From NCBI GenBank assembly GCA_008694505.1, contig VZDJ01000010.1, positions 447,775 to 511,774 on the forward strand: a stretch of 64,000 bases of DNA, in the 5' to 3' direction. This stretch comes from Cyanoderma ruficeps. Taxonomy: Eukaryota; Chordata; Aves; Passeriformes; Timaliidae. Positions 22,801 through 35,100 of the stretch are shown here, piece after piece. A model generated the notes under the pieces. That model was not told where the DNA came from. It did not search any database and saw only the letters and a list, made by a program, of their open reading frames with translations. How positions within the stretch are numbered: position 1 is the stretch's first letter; each line of letters starts with the position of its first letter. The position numbers and the translations under genes were made by a program.

Positions 22801-23264
22801 CTTGTTCCACATAAATACATCTAAGAAGCTAATTGGCAGCAGAGACAAAAGTTGTGTGTCTGTTAGGAACATGGAAATGGTGTCTAAGTGCACACGGGCA
22901 GCAGAATTTTTCTTTCCCTGTCTTATGCTTTTTCCTCTGAAAATCAAGAGAGCTTAATTTGAAATGACACCTTGTTACTTTGGAGCACAAGGTGCTTACG
23001 GCTGATTTTTGCTTATGCTACCCTTCTTAAATTTGGATGCTAGCATTTCCTGGAACATGGAACCATGAGGCAGCCATCAGCAGGGTCCTATTTCTGCCAC
23101 TACAGTGCTGGTCTCCATCCCCGTTGTAGCATTAGTAGTGACTTGCACGATGAGTTGAGTCAACAGAAATGTGGTTTTCACAACAGTCCTTTTGATCTGT
23201 GTGTAGGTTTGCCTTAAAGATGAAAATGTGGGTGTAGAGAAAGATACATCAAAGCCAGAAAAAA

Positions 23265-23335
23265 AAAAAAACAAAACAGAAAAAACCAAAACAAAAAACC
23301 CCAAAACAAAAAACAAAAAGAGAAAGAAAAGATAG
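23265..23335. repeat. A-rich low-complexity tract
   Basis: Nearly continuous A with C or G interruptions (AAAAC and AAAAG type units). It lies about 240 bp before the CR1 fragment but is not joined to it. It could be an old poly(A) tail of an unrecognised retrocopy or simple low complexity. Confidence 0.7.
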
Positions 23336-23570
23336 AAATGATCAAAGCCCAAGAGGAAATATTCTGTTCTTGAGGTAGTGACCATTCACTACAGAAAAGC
23401 TAGCTCAGGAAATTCACACCTTGGAAGAAAAATGTGTGGGCAATGTCAACACCAGTCAAATATTTGCCATCCTTCTGTGTATTGGCTTATGTAGTTACAC
23501 TTGATCTTGTCATGTGCCCTGCAAACAGAATTGTGCCTGGATGTACAACCCGTCTGTCACCTTCTGAGAG

Positions 23571-23895
23571 GAGGCTGTAGCCAGGTGGGGTGGGTCTTCT
23601 CTCCCAGTTAACCAGTGACAGGACAAGTGGACACAGTCTTAAACCGTGCCAGCGAAGAGTCAGGTTGGACATCAGGAGGAATTTCATCACAGAAGGGTTG
23701 ATCAGACATTGGAATGGGCTGTCCAGGGAGCTGGTGGAGTCACTGTCCCTGGAGGTATTTAAGGAAAGATTGGACTGCCATTCAGTGCCATGTGGTTTAG
23801 GTGACAAGGTGGTGTTGGGTCATAGCTTGCACTTGAGGACCTCAAAGTTCTTTTCCAGCCTAGCTAATTCTGTGATTCTGTGTGATTCTGTAATT
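23571..23895 (+). mobile_element. CR1 LINE, 5'-truncated 3' end
   Basis: This matches the end of CR1 ORF2 and its 3' UTR. A translation at 23590 reads LTSDRTSGHSLKPCQRRVRL, then DIRRNFITEGLIRHWNGLSR, the well-known C-terminal region of avian CR1 proteins. The copy ends with the diagnostic short repeats ATTCTGTGATTCTGTGTGATTCTG. About 325 bp remain and everything 5' is missing, as usual for CR1. The reading frame is broken before the natural stop. It is moderately diverged. Confidence 0.92.
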
Positions 23896-24176
23896 GCATC
23901 ATCTATCTGATAGCAATCAAAAAACTGATATAAAAGGAGGAAGGGCCTTTTCCTGACTGGTCCAGATAACTGTGTTAAGTCTTGCACTTTTATGTCAGTG
24001 CACATAGAGGTAACCTTCACCCAGAGCACATTGTCCCATCACTTCTTTTCCTGGCTAAATTTTCTAATAGGTACGTAAACTATGTAAAAGTTTCTATAAC
24101 TGTAAAAAAAACCCCCAAATATATTCATGAGATGCAATATGAAGACTAGTAAAATTATCTAAAAGTTATAAAATAC

Positions 24177-24203
24177 ATAATATTAATATTATATATATAT
24201 ATT
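24177..24203. repeat. AT-rich dinucleotide tract
   Basis: Almost pure A/T with a run of alternating AT at 24191-24201, preceded by TAATATTAATATT, which is itself palindromic. Confidence 0.85.
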
Positions 24204-26707
24204 AGCTACATATAATATTCCATAGTTAGTGACTTTATGGCAATACAGACTTTCTGTAGTGTCAGAATGTTATTTTCCACTGAACTGCCTTCTGCTAGGT
24301 GTCAGCTCTTAAAATTTTACTGCTATTTCAGATGTAGAATTATACTTTGTCCTTAGTGAGGTGAGGACTACCTCTTCTAAGTACTTCAGACTGAAGACAT
24401 TCTTCTCATATGAACTGAGTTGTTCTAAAGTGTTACTGCATTCTTGGAAATAAAAAACAAACACCCAAACAAAACTATTCCCTATCATCTGGGAAAAAAC
24501 ATCTTAAAAATCACCCAGTGAAAAAGTCAATTATGATTTTTATTTCTAACCAAAACTGGTTAGAAATGAAAATGCATATTGTTGCATCTTACAAAATTCT
24601 GTGTATTTGGCTTGAAGAATTAGAGTTCCAGTGTGGATCCAATCTAGAAACAGTAATTATTGTTAACAATTTCCTCCTACTTGTCATTCCCTTGAAAGTT
24701 ATGCATGAGTTCACTTATGCATTGTGCAGTGCATAAACACTGAAGTGATAGTGTCTTTGCATGGTACATGAATACATTTTAAATACAATTGTATTTGTAC
24801 GTTTTCATTGTGTTTTTACCTGTTTATAGTAAATTGCTATCCTGAAGTTTTATTTATTGCTTTGGACAACTTTCAGGTTTTTTACAGCACTGTAATCAAA
24901 TATTGCAAGTGTTTAAAACTGAAATAGTGATTGTTTCCCTTCTATTTGTATTTTCTGCATCTGATGTCATCTGCCATTAAAACTCAAGTAAGGGTCACTG
25001 CATTATAGAGTCTCAGGTAGCTGCTGCTTACCAACTCTATGGTTGTTAGAGAATGATTTGTTAGAGAATGGTCTCTTTCCAAGGATCTTTCAGTGATCAC
25101 ATCTTTTATAAAGGAGTGTTGTCTCATCAGTTCTGTTTTGTCTCAATACTCTAGAGTGAAGTCTGAAGTCCCAGTTTTTCATGACTCTGTATAGTATAAA
25201 TTTCTCAACAGCAAAGGTTGTCTCTGTGTGGTTACTATAAGATATTATATCATATTAGATACCAATGGAAACAACAGAGCTTGTTTACTCTTAACTACAA
25301 TTCAAGCAGTGTATAATACAAACCTTTGCTAATTTTGTTTCAACAGTTAAACATATTGGTCAAATTTGGTAAATGATGCCCTAAAGGACTGTGCTACAGA
25401 TTACAAGAGCTGTAGGAGCTTGTAAGCTGCTTTCTGGCACTGAATTTTAATTAAAAATATGAGGGGACCTTTTGTAATCACACACATGTGAAGACCAGAA
25501 AAAAAAGAAAGGCTAAAAAATTCGCCTTTAGCTTATAGTTGTACACTTTAACATAGTTTTTCTTCTAGCAGCTATACCATGATATTTCAAATATCGCCAA
25601 TGTAATTTAGATAGGGAAGGAGACAGCTAGCTATTTGCATGACAGCTGTTCATAGAGGAAGGCTTTCATGTGCTAGGTCTCCCTCCCTGCTTTCAGAAGG
25701 AGTAGTATTTATTCAATTTATCACGGGTATTCAGTTTGTGTCTCATTTCACATTTGGGGAGGGAAGGGGACTGCAGGTAATTAGGACATGTATTGTTGCT
25801 TCACATCCTCTTTCCCACTTGCCTTTTGTCCTCTGAGCAGTGTGGATTTCACCACAAGCAAGCTATTCCGAGTAGTTTTATTTTGGTTGGGGTTTTTCTG
25901 TGCAGCTTTCTACTTCACATAAGGAATTTCAGGAACAAGAACAAAAGGTGCCAGGGTTAGTGTGTTGTGAAGTTTCTACTTCTCCCTTGCTTTGCTGGAT
26001 AACTGAGGGACACCTTGCTGGATTTTTATTAATTTACTTGTCTAGCAGTCCTATAGGTCCTATAGGTTTTTGTTTTGGGGAGTTAAATAATTTTAAATTA
26101 CAGATTAGTAGACATAAGCAACTTGGTTGTCTTGGTTTGTATCAGCTGCTTCCATAGGAGCTCTTCCACAAGTTTCACTGAGTATCTCCTATGTTTGATC
26201 CATAATATTGAAAACATAATTTAAAAAAACCATTTCCTAGCTTTAAATTCAAATTATGGGAAGTCACAGATTGGTATCCTAACAGAAACACATGCATATA
26301 ATGGCACCAAAAATACAACAGATCCTTAGGGTAGTAGTATTTTAGTCCTACAAGAGCCCAGGGCTATAAATTTTACTACAGTCAGGTTACAGACACTGTA
26401 AATGATGAAATGAAACAGTACGTACTTGAGTTCCTCTTCATGCAAACATTTCAAACAAACTGAAGCAAAATGAGTAATGCATGCATTAGTGTTCTGCAGG
26501 GTGATATATTCATTAATTCTTTTAAAGTGTGTGGTGGATCTCCATGTGAATCATGAGAATGTACCAAATACTTCTAACCTGCTGTGTGCCAAAAAATGTA
26601 AGAAAAACGTATTTTTGTTTTGTTCAATCTTTTTAAAGCATGTGTATCTGTGTACTTTAAGCTCCTGATAGGCTATTAATTAAAACAGGATTTTTTCCCT
26701 TTTTCAA

Positions 26708-26808
26708 TTGTGTTTTTGTGGGGTTTTTTATTTGTTTGTTTTGGTTTGTTTTGGTTTTTTTGGGGTTTTTTGGGGGGGTGGGGAGTTTTGGTTGGGGTTT
26801 TTTTTGGA
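26708..26808 (+). repeat. T/G-rich low-complexity tract with G runs
   Basis: About 100 bases that are almost only T and G. The part at 26762-26797 has G runs of 4, 7, 4 and 4 separated by short spacers, which fits a G-quadruplex pattern. The open frames through it give only Phe, Gly, Trp and Val and are not genes. Confidence 0.8.
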
Positions 26809-28822
26809 TACAGCAAATAATGAAGCAGTTCTGCCACTGGCAACACAGAAGAGAAGTAGAGAGAAGAAAAGTTCAGGCAAAGTATTGTAACTAAAAGTCA
26901 TTTGTCCATAGAAAACAGGCAAGGAGATGAGACTATTTTGTTGAGCTCTGGCAAGTATCAAAATTATTCATGTTGTAACAGTGGGTACATTTAGGTTCCA
27001 TGCTAACACCCAGGAAAGCTTTGAGTCCCATGTCCTGATAGACTCACCATTAAACTGGGAAAAAAAGTCTTTGCATGGAGTGTGAACATCCTCTCTCAGA
27101 GGATCCAAGGTGCTGATGTGACCATAGCTTAAAGGAAAAAGGTATCTTCTTGACTCAGCTGAGCAGAATTCACTTCTCCAATCCTTCTCCCTCTTGTGAG
27201 GCAAATTTTGGCATGAGCTCTGCTTGTGTGAACAATCTCTTTGCAGCAGAAAACGTTTTTGACTGTGGGCTCAGGAGGGCAGGCCCAGCTGAGAGCTCCT
27301 GCCTGGTGCTACCACAACCGATGCACCTCAGCATTCATACGTTGTGGGTGGGTGACCACCAGGTAACGCTGGACTTCACGCTGCACCCCTGTGGGCAGAG
27401 ACCTCTCGGGGTTTGAGCCCACCAGGAATCTTTGTCTATAGAACTGCAAGGGTTTGGAGAGGTTTCATTCTTGTCGGGTCAGGCACTGGGGAAGGATCTG
27501 CTTACACACAATTTGTGAAAGGCAGGCATTCCTTCCAGTGAAACTGTGCAAATGGACACTCAAATGCATTTCTATAGAGAAAGTCACATGTAGTGCCTTC
27601 TCTAATTAAAAAAGGTTTATGTGAACAATCTCTTAGCAAAATGGGGAAAAATTATCATTTTTCCCACATTTTGAACTCTAGAATGTGACCCTGATGGGAG
27701 AATTACTTTTACCAGTGGATTTTTTTCATGAGCAATAGTCTTTGGTCTGACATTTGAAACTTGTGCCAAAACCACTGGGGTCAAAAGGTAGAATTAAAAA
27801 ATTCCAAAACTCATTTTCCCTTTTTTTTTTTTAAGGAGCAGGTATGTCTCTCTATACAGAAATTAAAGAGATGGAGTGTTTTTGCCTTTCAAAAAGTCAC
27901 TTATTCACTAGAAGTTTTACAGAAGAAAAAGTTATTTACACATTAGGCAAATATATTCTGTTTATCTGCCAAGACAATTCTTGCACCACAGTAATTCCTT
28001 CTGAAGAAACAAATGTCCCCTTTCACATTACAGCTACGCACAGTTTACATGAATTTTTCCAGGACTCCACTTTAGAAAACTGCAGCAACACTTATATGTT
28101 TTTGTTTTCCTTCAAGTGTAAGCTGTGACCTTTTTATCATGGCCCCATGCTTATACAAGCCAAAGCACTGGTAGGTGATAACCTGTAGGTGTTATGAAAA
28201 GTACTTTGCTAAACAGGAGCAATACAAATTTTATCAGAGCAAATAGTTTTACCACATCCATGTTAGAAGGGCAGATCAGAACAGGATTTAGGAGCTCAGA
28301 CTCAGCAAGTGTGGGACTATGTGATCCATGAAATACACCCTTGATTTTTTCCTTTCTTTGGGTTCCCTTCTATCAATGTTATGAGGGCCACTATATGTAA
28401 AGCAAGTCTCCAGAGATTTGTTGTGACTAAATATCTGGTATTATCTACCAGACTATTCTTTAAATAAAATCTTGAGCCTGGGCTGAGTGATGCTTTTGGG
28501 ATGCTAATCAGCTGGGAATTCTCTCAGGACACTTAACCCCAGTGGCTGAGTGAAACTGTATTCCTTTCAAAACAGAGTTACACAGATGCTTTATCTTAAA
28601 GCAGTATTCACACACAAAATGTCAGCAAATAACTATAAAATAACCTCCTGCTCAGAGCTGGCTCCAGAAGTAGAGTGTGTAATCCATGTGGAGACATCTG
28701 CCTCCTCAGAGGACTAAGACATGTCTCCAAGGAAGTCCTTAATGAATGGACTTCAAAAACATCTCATACTCTTATTATATTTCAAACTAACCTTGTATTT
28801 TGGTTTGAAAGACAGCTGTCTG

Positions 28823-28848
28823 CCAAGGGAGGTGGGAACCTCCCTTGG
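28823..28848. repeat. Perfect 11-bp hairpin near LTR end
   Basis: Arm CCAAGGGAGGT (28823-28833), loop GGGA, and complementary arm ACCTCCCTTGG (28838-28848). A 10-base palindrome GACAGCTGTC lies just before it at 28811-28820. Both sit near the 3' end of the LTR-like element. Confidence 0.9.
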
Positions 28849-29070
28849 AATGGAGACTATGACACCCTTCCATCTGAATTATTATAACTTTGAAATTAAG
28901 GAGCTTTCAGGCAAAGATATGGGAGAAGGAATAAGAGTTCTTTACTAGTGTATGTATGGATAATGAGACAAACAAACAGGAACAGCGGTAACACCAACAA
29001 ACAGGAACAGAAAACCCAAGGAAGTCTCTTCGCTCTTTCAGCCCTTTCTCCTTGGGTGCAGTTCCGCTCA

Positions 29071-29092
29071 CTGCCACCAGGGGCGCTGGTGG
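29071..29092 (+). promoter_or_regulatory. CTCF-like motif 1 (CCACCAGGGGCGCTGG)
   Basis: GCCACCAGGGGCGCTGG closely matches the CTCF core (CCACCAGGGGGCGC) but lacks one G in the G run. The site is also a palindrome, with CCACCAG and CTGGTGG around GGGCG (29074-29092). It lies inside the LTR-like block. Confidence 0.45.
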
Positions 29093-29130
29093 CTCCCGGC
29101 CTGGTGGGGCAGGTGTGGTGATTCCTCCGT

Positions 29131-29152
29131 GCCTGCAGGGGGCGCTGTGGCG
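29131..29152 (+). promoter_or_regulatory. CTCF-like motif 2 (TGCAGGGGGCGCTG)
   Basis: GCCTGCAGGGGGCGCTGTGG contains the full AGGGGGCGCT heart of the CTCF consensus. It lies 60 bases after motif 1 in the same orientation. Confidence 0.5.
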
Positions 29153-32100
29153 CGAGCTCAGCTGCATCTCCCTCACATGGCAATGGCGGGCAGGCTGGAT
29201 GGCGAAGATGGACTGCAGTGGGAACGTTGGGACAGAGGCTGGAATGGACGGGTGGGCTCACTGGGGGCAGCAAGACGCAGCAGGAACTCAGCAATTGTGG
29301 CGGGAACCAGAGGGCATCCCAGCATGCAGGGAGTGTGTGGCTACAGTGTAGCAAAAACCCCACAGCAGTGGCAAAGAAACTGCAGAGGCTGGGCAGTGGC
29401 AGCCGGGCTCCTGAAGGCAGTGGAGAGAGGCTCCTTTGGAGGGGGAAGGGACTTAGGGATCCTGGATTTTTTTCCCTGAGGCACCTGAGCAGATAGTGAA
29501 GGGCCCCCTGTTTGGTGAGGTTTGGTGATGATCAGTGCATGCAGACTCTGTTAATAAGGTAGCAGAATCTCTTACAAGCAGAAGTCCCCTCGCGGCAGGA
29601 GAAAGGCAGCGAGAGACGGAACCTCGCAGTGGTGGCAGATTCTTCCCACAGCAACTGCAGCTGCTTTCTCTCCTGAATGCCGAGAGAGCAAGAGCAAGCT
29701 AGGACCTGCACCCAGCCCCTTTCCCCAGCCCAAATCTTCCAGTATGTCTGCCCTTCCAAGAGAACCAACTCAGATAAGGGCAGCCAGGTGCACTCCTTCC
29801 CCTCCTTTATGGGTACATATATTTATCTCTCTGAAGTACTGGTCATTATTGTCTCTTTTGTCAACAAATGGGACAAAACTCCCTGAGAGAAAGAAACAAA
29901 AGAAGTCCTAACCCCTAACACACTGGCATTTTAATTATACCAGGCACACACTTTTAGAAAAGGGGTGCAGGGTGCACAAATATGAGTTGTGAGAGGGGAG
30001 GTGGTTCATCTCCATCTCTGCTGAGTTTAGTGCTGTAAACAAATTTATTGCTGCTGGCCATGTCTGTAGATATCCCAAACTGATTGTGCACAAATAAATA
30101 TATGTAACACAGACCTTTTGTGGGGTGGATGTCTCTGACCATTATGAGTAGCCAAAGTAAAGTTGGTTTTGCTGGACTAACACCCTGCAGGTGTATTGCC
30201 TCCACCAAAAATTCTCAATAAAACCCAAGAAGCATTTTTTAAAATTCATAACTGGTCAGATATTCCCAATTGCATATCTTCAAAATACTTTGCGTATCAC
30301 TAGGATTAAGCATTATTTGGTTTGAGTCACATGTGCCTTGGAGGCCAGCAGTTACAGATTTGCTTTTACTCTTGATAGTGCCTTACTTTTGTAAAAAAGT
30401 ACTAGTTTTCCTTGCTAATAGGTTCCTTTTCTATTGGTACTGGTATATCTTGTCACTCAAAAAAGACCCGTGACACTATTTATGTGATCTATGTGATTCA
30501 CAGAAAATATTTATTGATTCTAGCTGTGCAGACTGGCATTATCTTGATAAGCAGAATTTTCCAAACACCTTGGGGAAATTGTAACTTTCTTATGTAGTCC
30601 TGCATTTTAAAATGAAGGTAAAAAATATCAGAAATTAAATGTGCAACACAGGTTTTATACAGTAAGCTCAAATGGAGATATTTCCTGTAAGAAATGCTTC
30701 ACTTTATAAACATATTTCCTTTTTTTCTGGAGAAGAATTTGATCAGTATTTCCTGTGTTTTAATACTTTTGACGTATTTGTTATGATTGGTCAAAGGAAA
30801 AGTAGCTAGACATTTGGCTAGTGGAAATGCAAGATATATTATTGTTTTCATTACCAATGGTAGCTTCACTCTTAAGACAAAGGAATGTATTTTCTTTTAA
30901 TGGGCTATAGGTTTCCAGATTGTAGGTGTTTTAATGAAAAGCAATATTGATATGGTGATTAATATAAAACATGAAAAGAGAAAAATTTGAAAATATTTCA
31001 GTTGAGTTTTTTTTTTTTTTCTCTTGCATTTTTCCTGCCTGTGAAGTGACAGCAGGCCTGTATGTTGGACTTTAGAAAAATAATCTATTTGGCTTCAATT
31101 ACCAGCTTTTATAGAGTAAAATGTTTCTTAGAAATGCAACAACATTAGGGAGCACTTAAAATTTGAACTGTTCTTTTTGCCAGGGCAGTTTAAAATCACC
31201 TTTGATTTTGTATTAACTTTACATTTTTTGTTTAAAATTTTATGATTAAATTCAAAATTTAGGCCTAAGCTATGATGACAACTGCGTCTTTAAGGGAATG
31301 TCAGCATATAGTAAGCACTCTGGATATGCTTTAAATTTTATTATTGTAGAGGGTTCTTTGTGGGGGAGGGGAAGGCAGGAGGGATACTGGACAATTCAGA
31401 GCAAGGGGGAAGAAAACCTAAATTCTTGGGTATTGTCCAATTCCTGAGCTAAGCCATGAACTCCATATTTGGCTTGAAATAAAGAATTTTCTCCTCAACA
31501 GCTGTCCCTGGTGTCAATATAAACTATTCTAAAATATTTAGTTACCAGGAGAGAGATACTACAGGAGACATGACCAAACTGTTGTGAAGCACTGGCCATG
31601 GCAAGGGAGCCTTGATCCACAGACTGACGTTGCATAATGGTGCAGCTATTCCCCGGCGTGCTTCTAATGCTGTGACATGTTACACAGTGAGAGGGCTTCC
31701 AAGGCACCCAAACCACTCTTTTGGGAGGAATGACACAGGGATCAATAGAGCTGTTTGTGAGGAAGGAATGCAGATCCAGCCATGATGATAGAGGCTGAAT
31801 TACCTTTCCTTTATTCCTAAGAAAACTTCAAAAAAGAAAGGATGGTGTTCACCTCTTGGCCTGTCTAGGTACTTTTTAAGGACTTACTGCTCTAATAAAT
31901 GATAATTTCTGGAGACAATGGAAGAAAGCCAAAATCCTATTAAAACCTAAATGGAGCAATAGAACTGAAAGTACCTTCAAGTAAAATTTTACCATTTTGA
32001 ACAAACTATGTATTCAGTCAGTCTTGAAACAGTACTTAAAATGAAGCCTTAAGAAACACAGTGCTTTTCTTCTTCCACTTGTAATTCTTCGTAAAATCAG

Positions 32101-32164
32101 GACAAAAAGTTCTTTGTAATATGCTGCTTGACTCCTCAGCTGCTGAACTGAAACCTTATGCTAA

Positions 32165-32188
32165 TTCATTATTCAACTGAATAATGAA
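32165..32188. repeat. Perfect 11-bp inverted repeat, 2-base loop
   Basis: TTCATTATTCA (32165-32175), spacer AC, then TGAATAATGAA (32178-32188). The TTATTCA/TGAATAA core is the kind of A/T-rich palindrome bound by homeodomain dimers, but that is speculation. Confidence 0.9.
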
Positions 32189-35100
32189 CTGAGACTGACA
32201 TTACCTACTCTAGGTTGTATATTTATACTGCTAGAGAAGCAGCAACCTTACTGTATATTTAAACAATGTATGGAAGAGGTTGCATGCAAATAAAGAATGT
32301 CTGGTAGATATAAACCAGAACTGCCTGGAGGAAGGGGACTGTGGAGCTGCATCTTCTCTTATGGAACATTTTGCAGTCTGCTAAAAACTGTGTGTATTTT
32401 ATTATCAGCAAGAATGGTGACTATTGGTGAAACCTGAAATATTGACATAGAAGGCTTGGATGAAACTCCTGCAAAGCAAGTATTACCAGAATGCATCACT
32501 GGAAAGAATGTTTTTTGCATGATTTCTCCCCTTAAGGGGAGTTAAAAAGAATGCAATAAAATGGATTAATTTTGAACTGAAATGCAACAACTGGCAAGAG
32601 CTGTCTTGCAAGCCAATGCAAAAGATTAAACCTGTCTTGAGGTATAATGCTAAGAGGTTGAAACTGAAATCTTTAGCTCACAGGTATTAAATAAAGATTG
32701 CTGGCAACAAACTCATTCATGTTTTGGGTGTTGTCTGTTTCAGATGTGATTAGCTTCATTCTGCTAAACTGGAGGACTGTCTATACTGTTACTGGAAAGA
32801 GCACAGCACAAAGACCCCCAAACCAACAGTTTAACTTTTATTGCAGAGAACAGAGATGGTGTGGGAAGATGATGGTAAGGCACAGCAAAACACAGACAAA
32901 ATAGACATATAAATATATGCAATCGATAAGAATGCAAATAACTGTGGGTTCTGAAAAGATGAGGATTTTTCTTTTATTGCCTATAGTATCTAGGGACTGA
33001 GCAGTTCCAAATAATGACTAAATTTCATATTTTCTAAACTGAGGCAAAAATTGCTATTAGATTTCTGTACATAATTACTGTCTTCCTCAGCAAAACAATT
33101 GCCACGAATTAATGACAGTATCATCTTAAAATTAAAACATAGGAAACAATTTTTTACATAAAATGGATCCTATGCTTTGGTGTGCAGTAACTTCTAAATG
33201 AAAAGAAGCCACTTACTAGGAACAGTCTTCAAGAATGGTTTTCTCTGAGGCCATGGCACTGGTTAGGAAACATGCATATGCAGTCTGGCTCTCACCTCTT
33301 CCCAGCAGACAACTGTCAGATTCCTCTGGCAGGCTGGTGGAGAGCCCACAGTAATGTTTTACATCCCTCCTAAAGCGGAATGCTCATCAGCCTGGGACAG
33401 CTAAGGCATCCTACAGGTAAAAGCACAAAGGGCAGTGTTGTATGTAGTTACCTTTGCTGCCTGTAGCTGCTTTGGCCAGCTTGCAAAATGATGCCTTTCA
33501 CTTTTGCCCCTTGTAGAAAAACTGCCTTTGGCTCTCCAACTTCAAACTCTACATGTAGAGTAAACTAAATGATGTTCAAAAGAGACTCAGTTAAATTTAG
33601 AATGGATGTAGAACTGAAATATACTTGTGCTGTCAGTGAAAAACCTGCTCGAATGCAGAAAACTCAAGTTAGAAATGTTTAAATTCATACAACTAGATCT
33701 CTGCTATAACCCCTAAATCAAGTTCATTCCCTGGAGATAAATCAAATTTTTTACGTGTATGCATATTCTTCCAGTAAAATGCTGATATTTTCTGCATCTC
33801 CTTGCATGATCTGATCCCCTGTAAGAATTTATGTAGCATAAGAATATCCAACATTTTGAACGAAATCTCCTTGCGGAATTTATTGTCTTAATTTTTTTTT
33901 TGCATTGTATAGACTGGACTTTTGACAATTTTAATAATAATGGCATTAATAATAACAAAAATATTTTAAAGAGTGTTATAACTTAATCCAAAAAATATAA
34001 ATTGAGGTCTGTTCTGAGAAGTTCTGAATTCAGGGTTTTAATTAACATATCAGTTAACTTTTCCGTACAAGTTTCAAATTAATAATGCATGGTTTTCAAG
34101 TTCCAGAAAATTTTTGATTTGTTTTGTTATGTGACCTCTGCAATGTAAGAGGTTGTTTAAGCTGTCCATCTGCAGTGTATATTGAATCATATCTTATTTT
34201 TGTGAATTTTACTGAACACATGCTTACAAATAAAAATTAGCTCTCAGTTATCAAATGTTGATAATTCATGATTGCAGAAGTAACTGATTTTATAAAAATA
34301 TCTAGTAGAATGCATACTTGGTAATTGTGTACAACCTGCACTCAATATGGAAGCAGGTTTATAAGCATTAATGTGATAAAATTTATGATGGCAATAACCT
34401 TTCATTTCTGTGAATGTAAAACTTTGAGTTTTAAAATTGTTTGCTGTTAGAAACAAAATGAACTGGAAAATGGAATTCTGCTTTAGACTCAGAAATATGT
34501 TTTATGGGATTGTTAGGGGGATTTTTTTATTTTCCTCTGAAGACAGCACTATGACCGTAAGCATCAAGGTCTTAAGTAGACCTAGTTCGCCTTCATTTGG
34601 TCCAAGCCTGCTCTAAGTGGCTACAGATATCTTAATGAGCTGTATAGCTGTGCTAATAAAACAGCTCTTAGTTCCTGGCTGAGGCACAAACCAGCTGGTA
34701 CACTCATAGAGGGGACCCAGCTGTGAGACCTTCCAGGAGCTATTCCCAGGAGCTGGTTTGGATTCCTCTATCCTGTTTTCCTGGGTGGATAGGGAAGGGG
34801 AAGCATGTGGTATGCACTGTGCATGGCTGTTTGCCTCAGGGCGAGCAAACTTTACCAGTCCTGTGAATGTAGCTAAAAACATCCAGCAAGGCTGAACAGA
34901 ATACTCTCCCTCTTGCTTATAGAAATCTTTTGTGGGCAGGAACAATTTATCAGTACCTTCTGGCAAAACACCAAATAGGAAATTTTTGTTGTGCCCCAGA
35001 AAAAAAATCCACGCACAGCACTTTAGCAGGGAAATGTATTTTGCAAGGGTCTGCTTCTTAGCAGCTTATTTTCTCTTTGCTCTGCCCAAAGCCTCCTCTC

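Larger units (their letters stand above)
14216..23570. other. Intergenic DNA, no gene recognised
   Basis: About 9.3 kb of AT-rich sequence after NNT. All open stretches are short (under about 120 codons) and none has recognisable protein motifs or matching splice context. A perfect hairpin sits at 16861-16886, followed by a short ATA repeat. No repeat family was recognised with confidence, so most of it is probably single-copy. Confidence 0.75.
23901..28793. other. Intergenic DNA, no gene recognised
   Basis: AT-rich sequence with an AT dinucleotide tract at 24177-24203, a 9-base tandem repeat (GTCCTATAG twice) near 26045, and a T/G-rich tract at 26708-26808. The stretch at 27230-27420 is less AT-rich, but I cannot assign it. 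No exon-like coding block was seen. Confidence 0.7.
28794..29920 (-). mobile_element. Solo LTR, avian endogenous retrovirus type (probably ERVL-class), antisense
   Basis: A block of about 1.1 kb that is much richer in G+C (28990-29800) than its surroundings. Read on the minus strand it begins TGTTAGGGG (29920) and ends AAAATACA (28794), the TG...CA form of LTRs. Its 3' part resembles the end of LTRs common in songbird genomes, with an AGTAAA hexamer at 28941-28946 (minus) as a candidate poly(A) signal and an A/T-rich stretch beyond. A hairpin is at 28823-28848. No gag, pol or env sequence adjoins it, so it is a solo LTR or an orphan fragment. I could not find a matching target-site duplication, so the ends are uncertain. 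The family assignment rests on remembered resemblance and needs a RepeatMasker check. Confidence 0.55.

Noticed and set aside
28896..29479. Several overlapping open frames of 90-155 codons on both strands
   Set aside because: All fall in the GC-rich LTR-like block, where stop codons are rare; they have no retroviral or other protein motifs.
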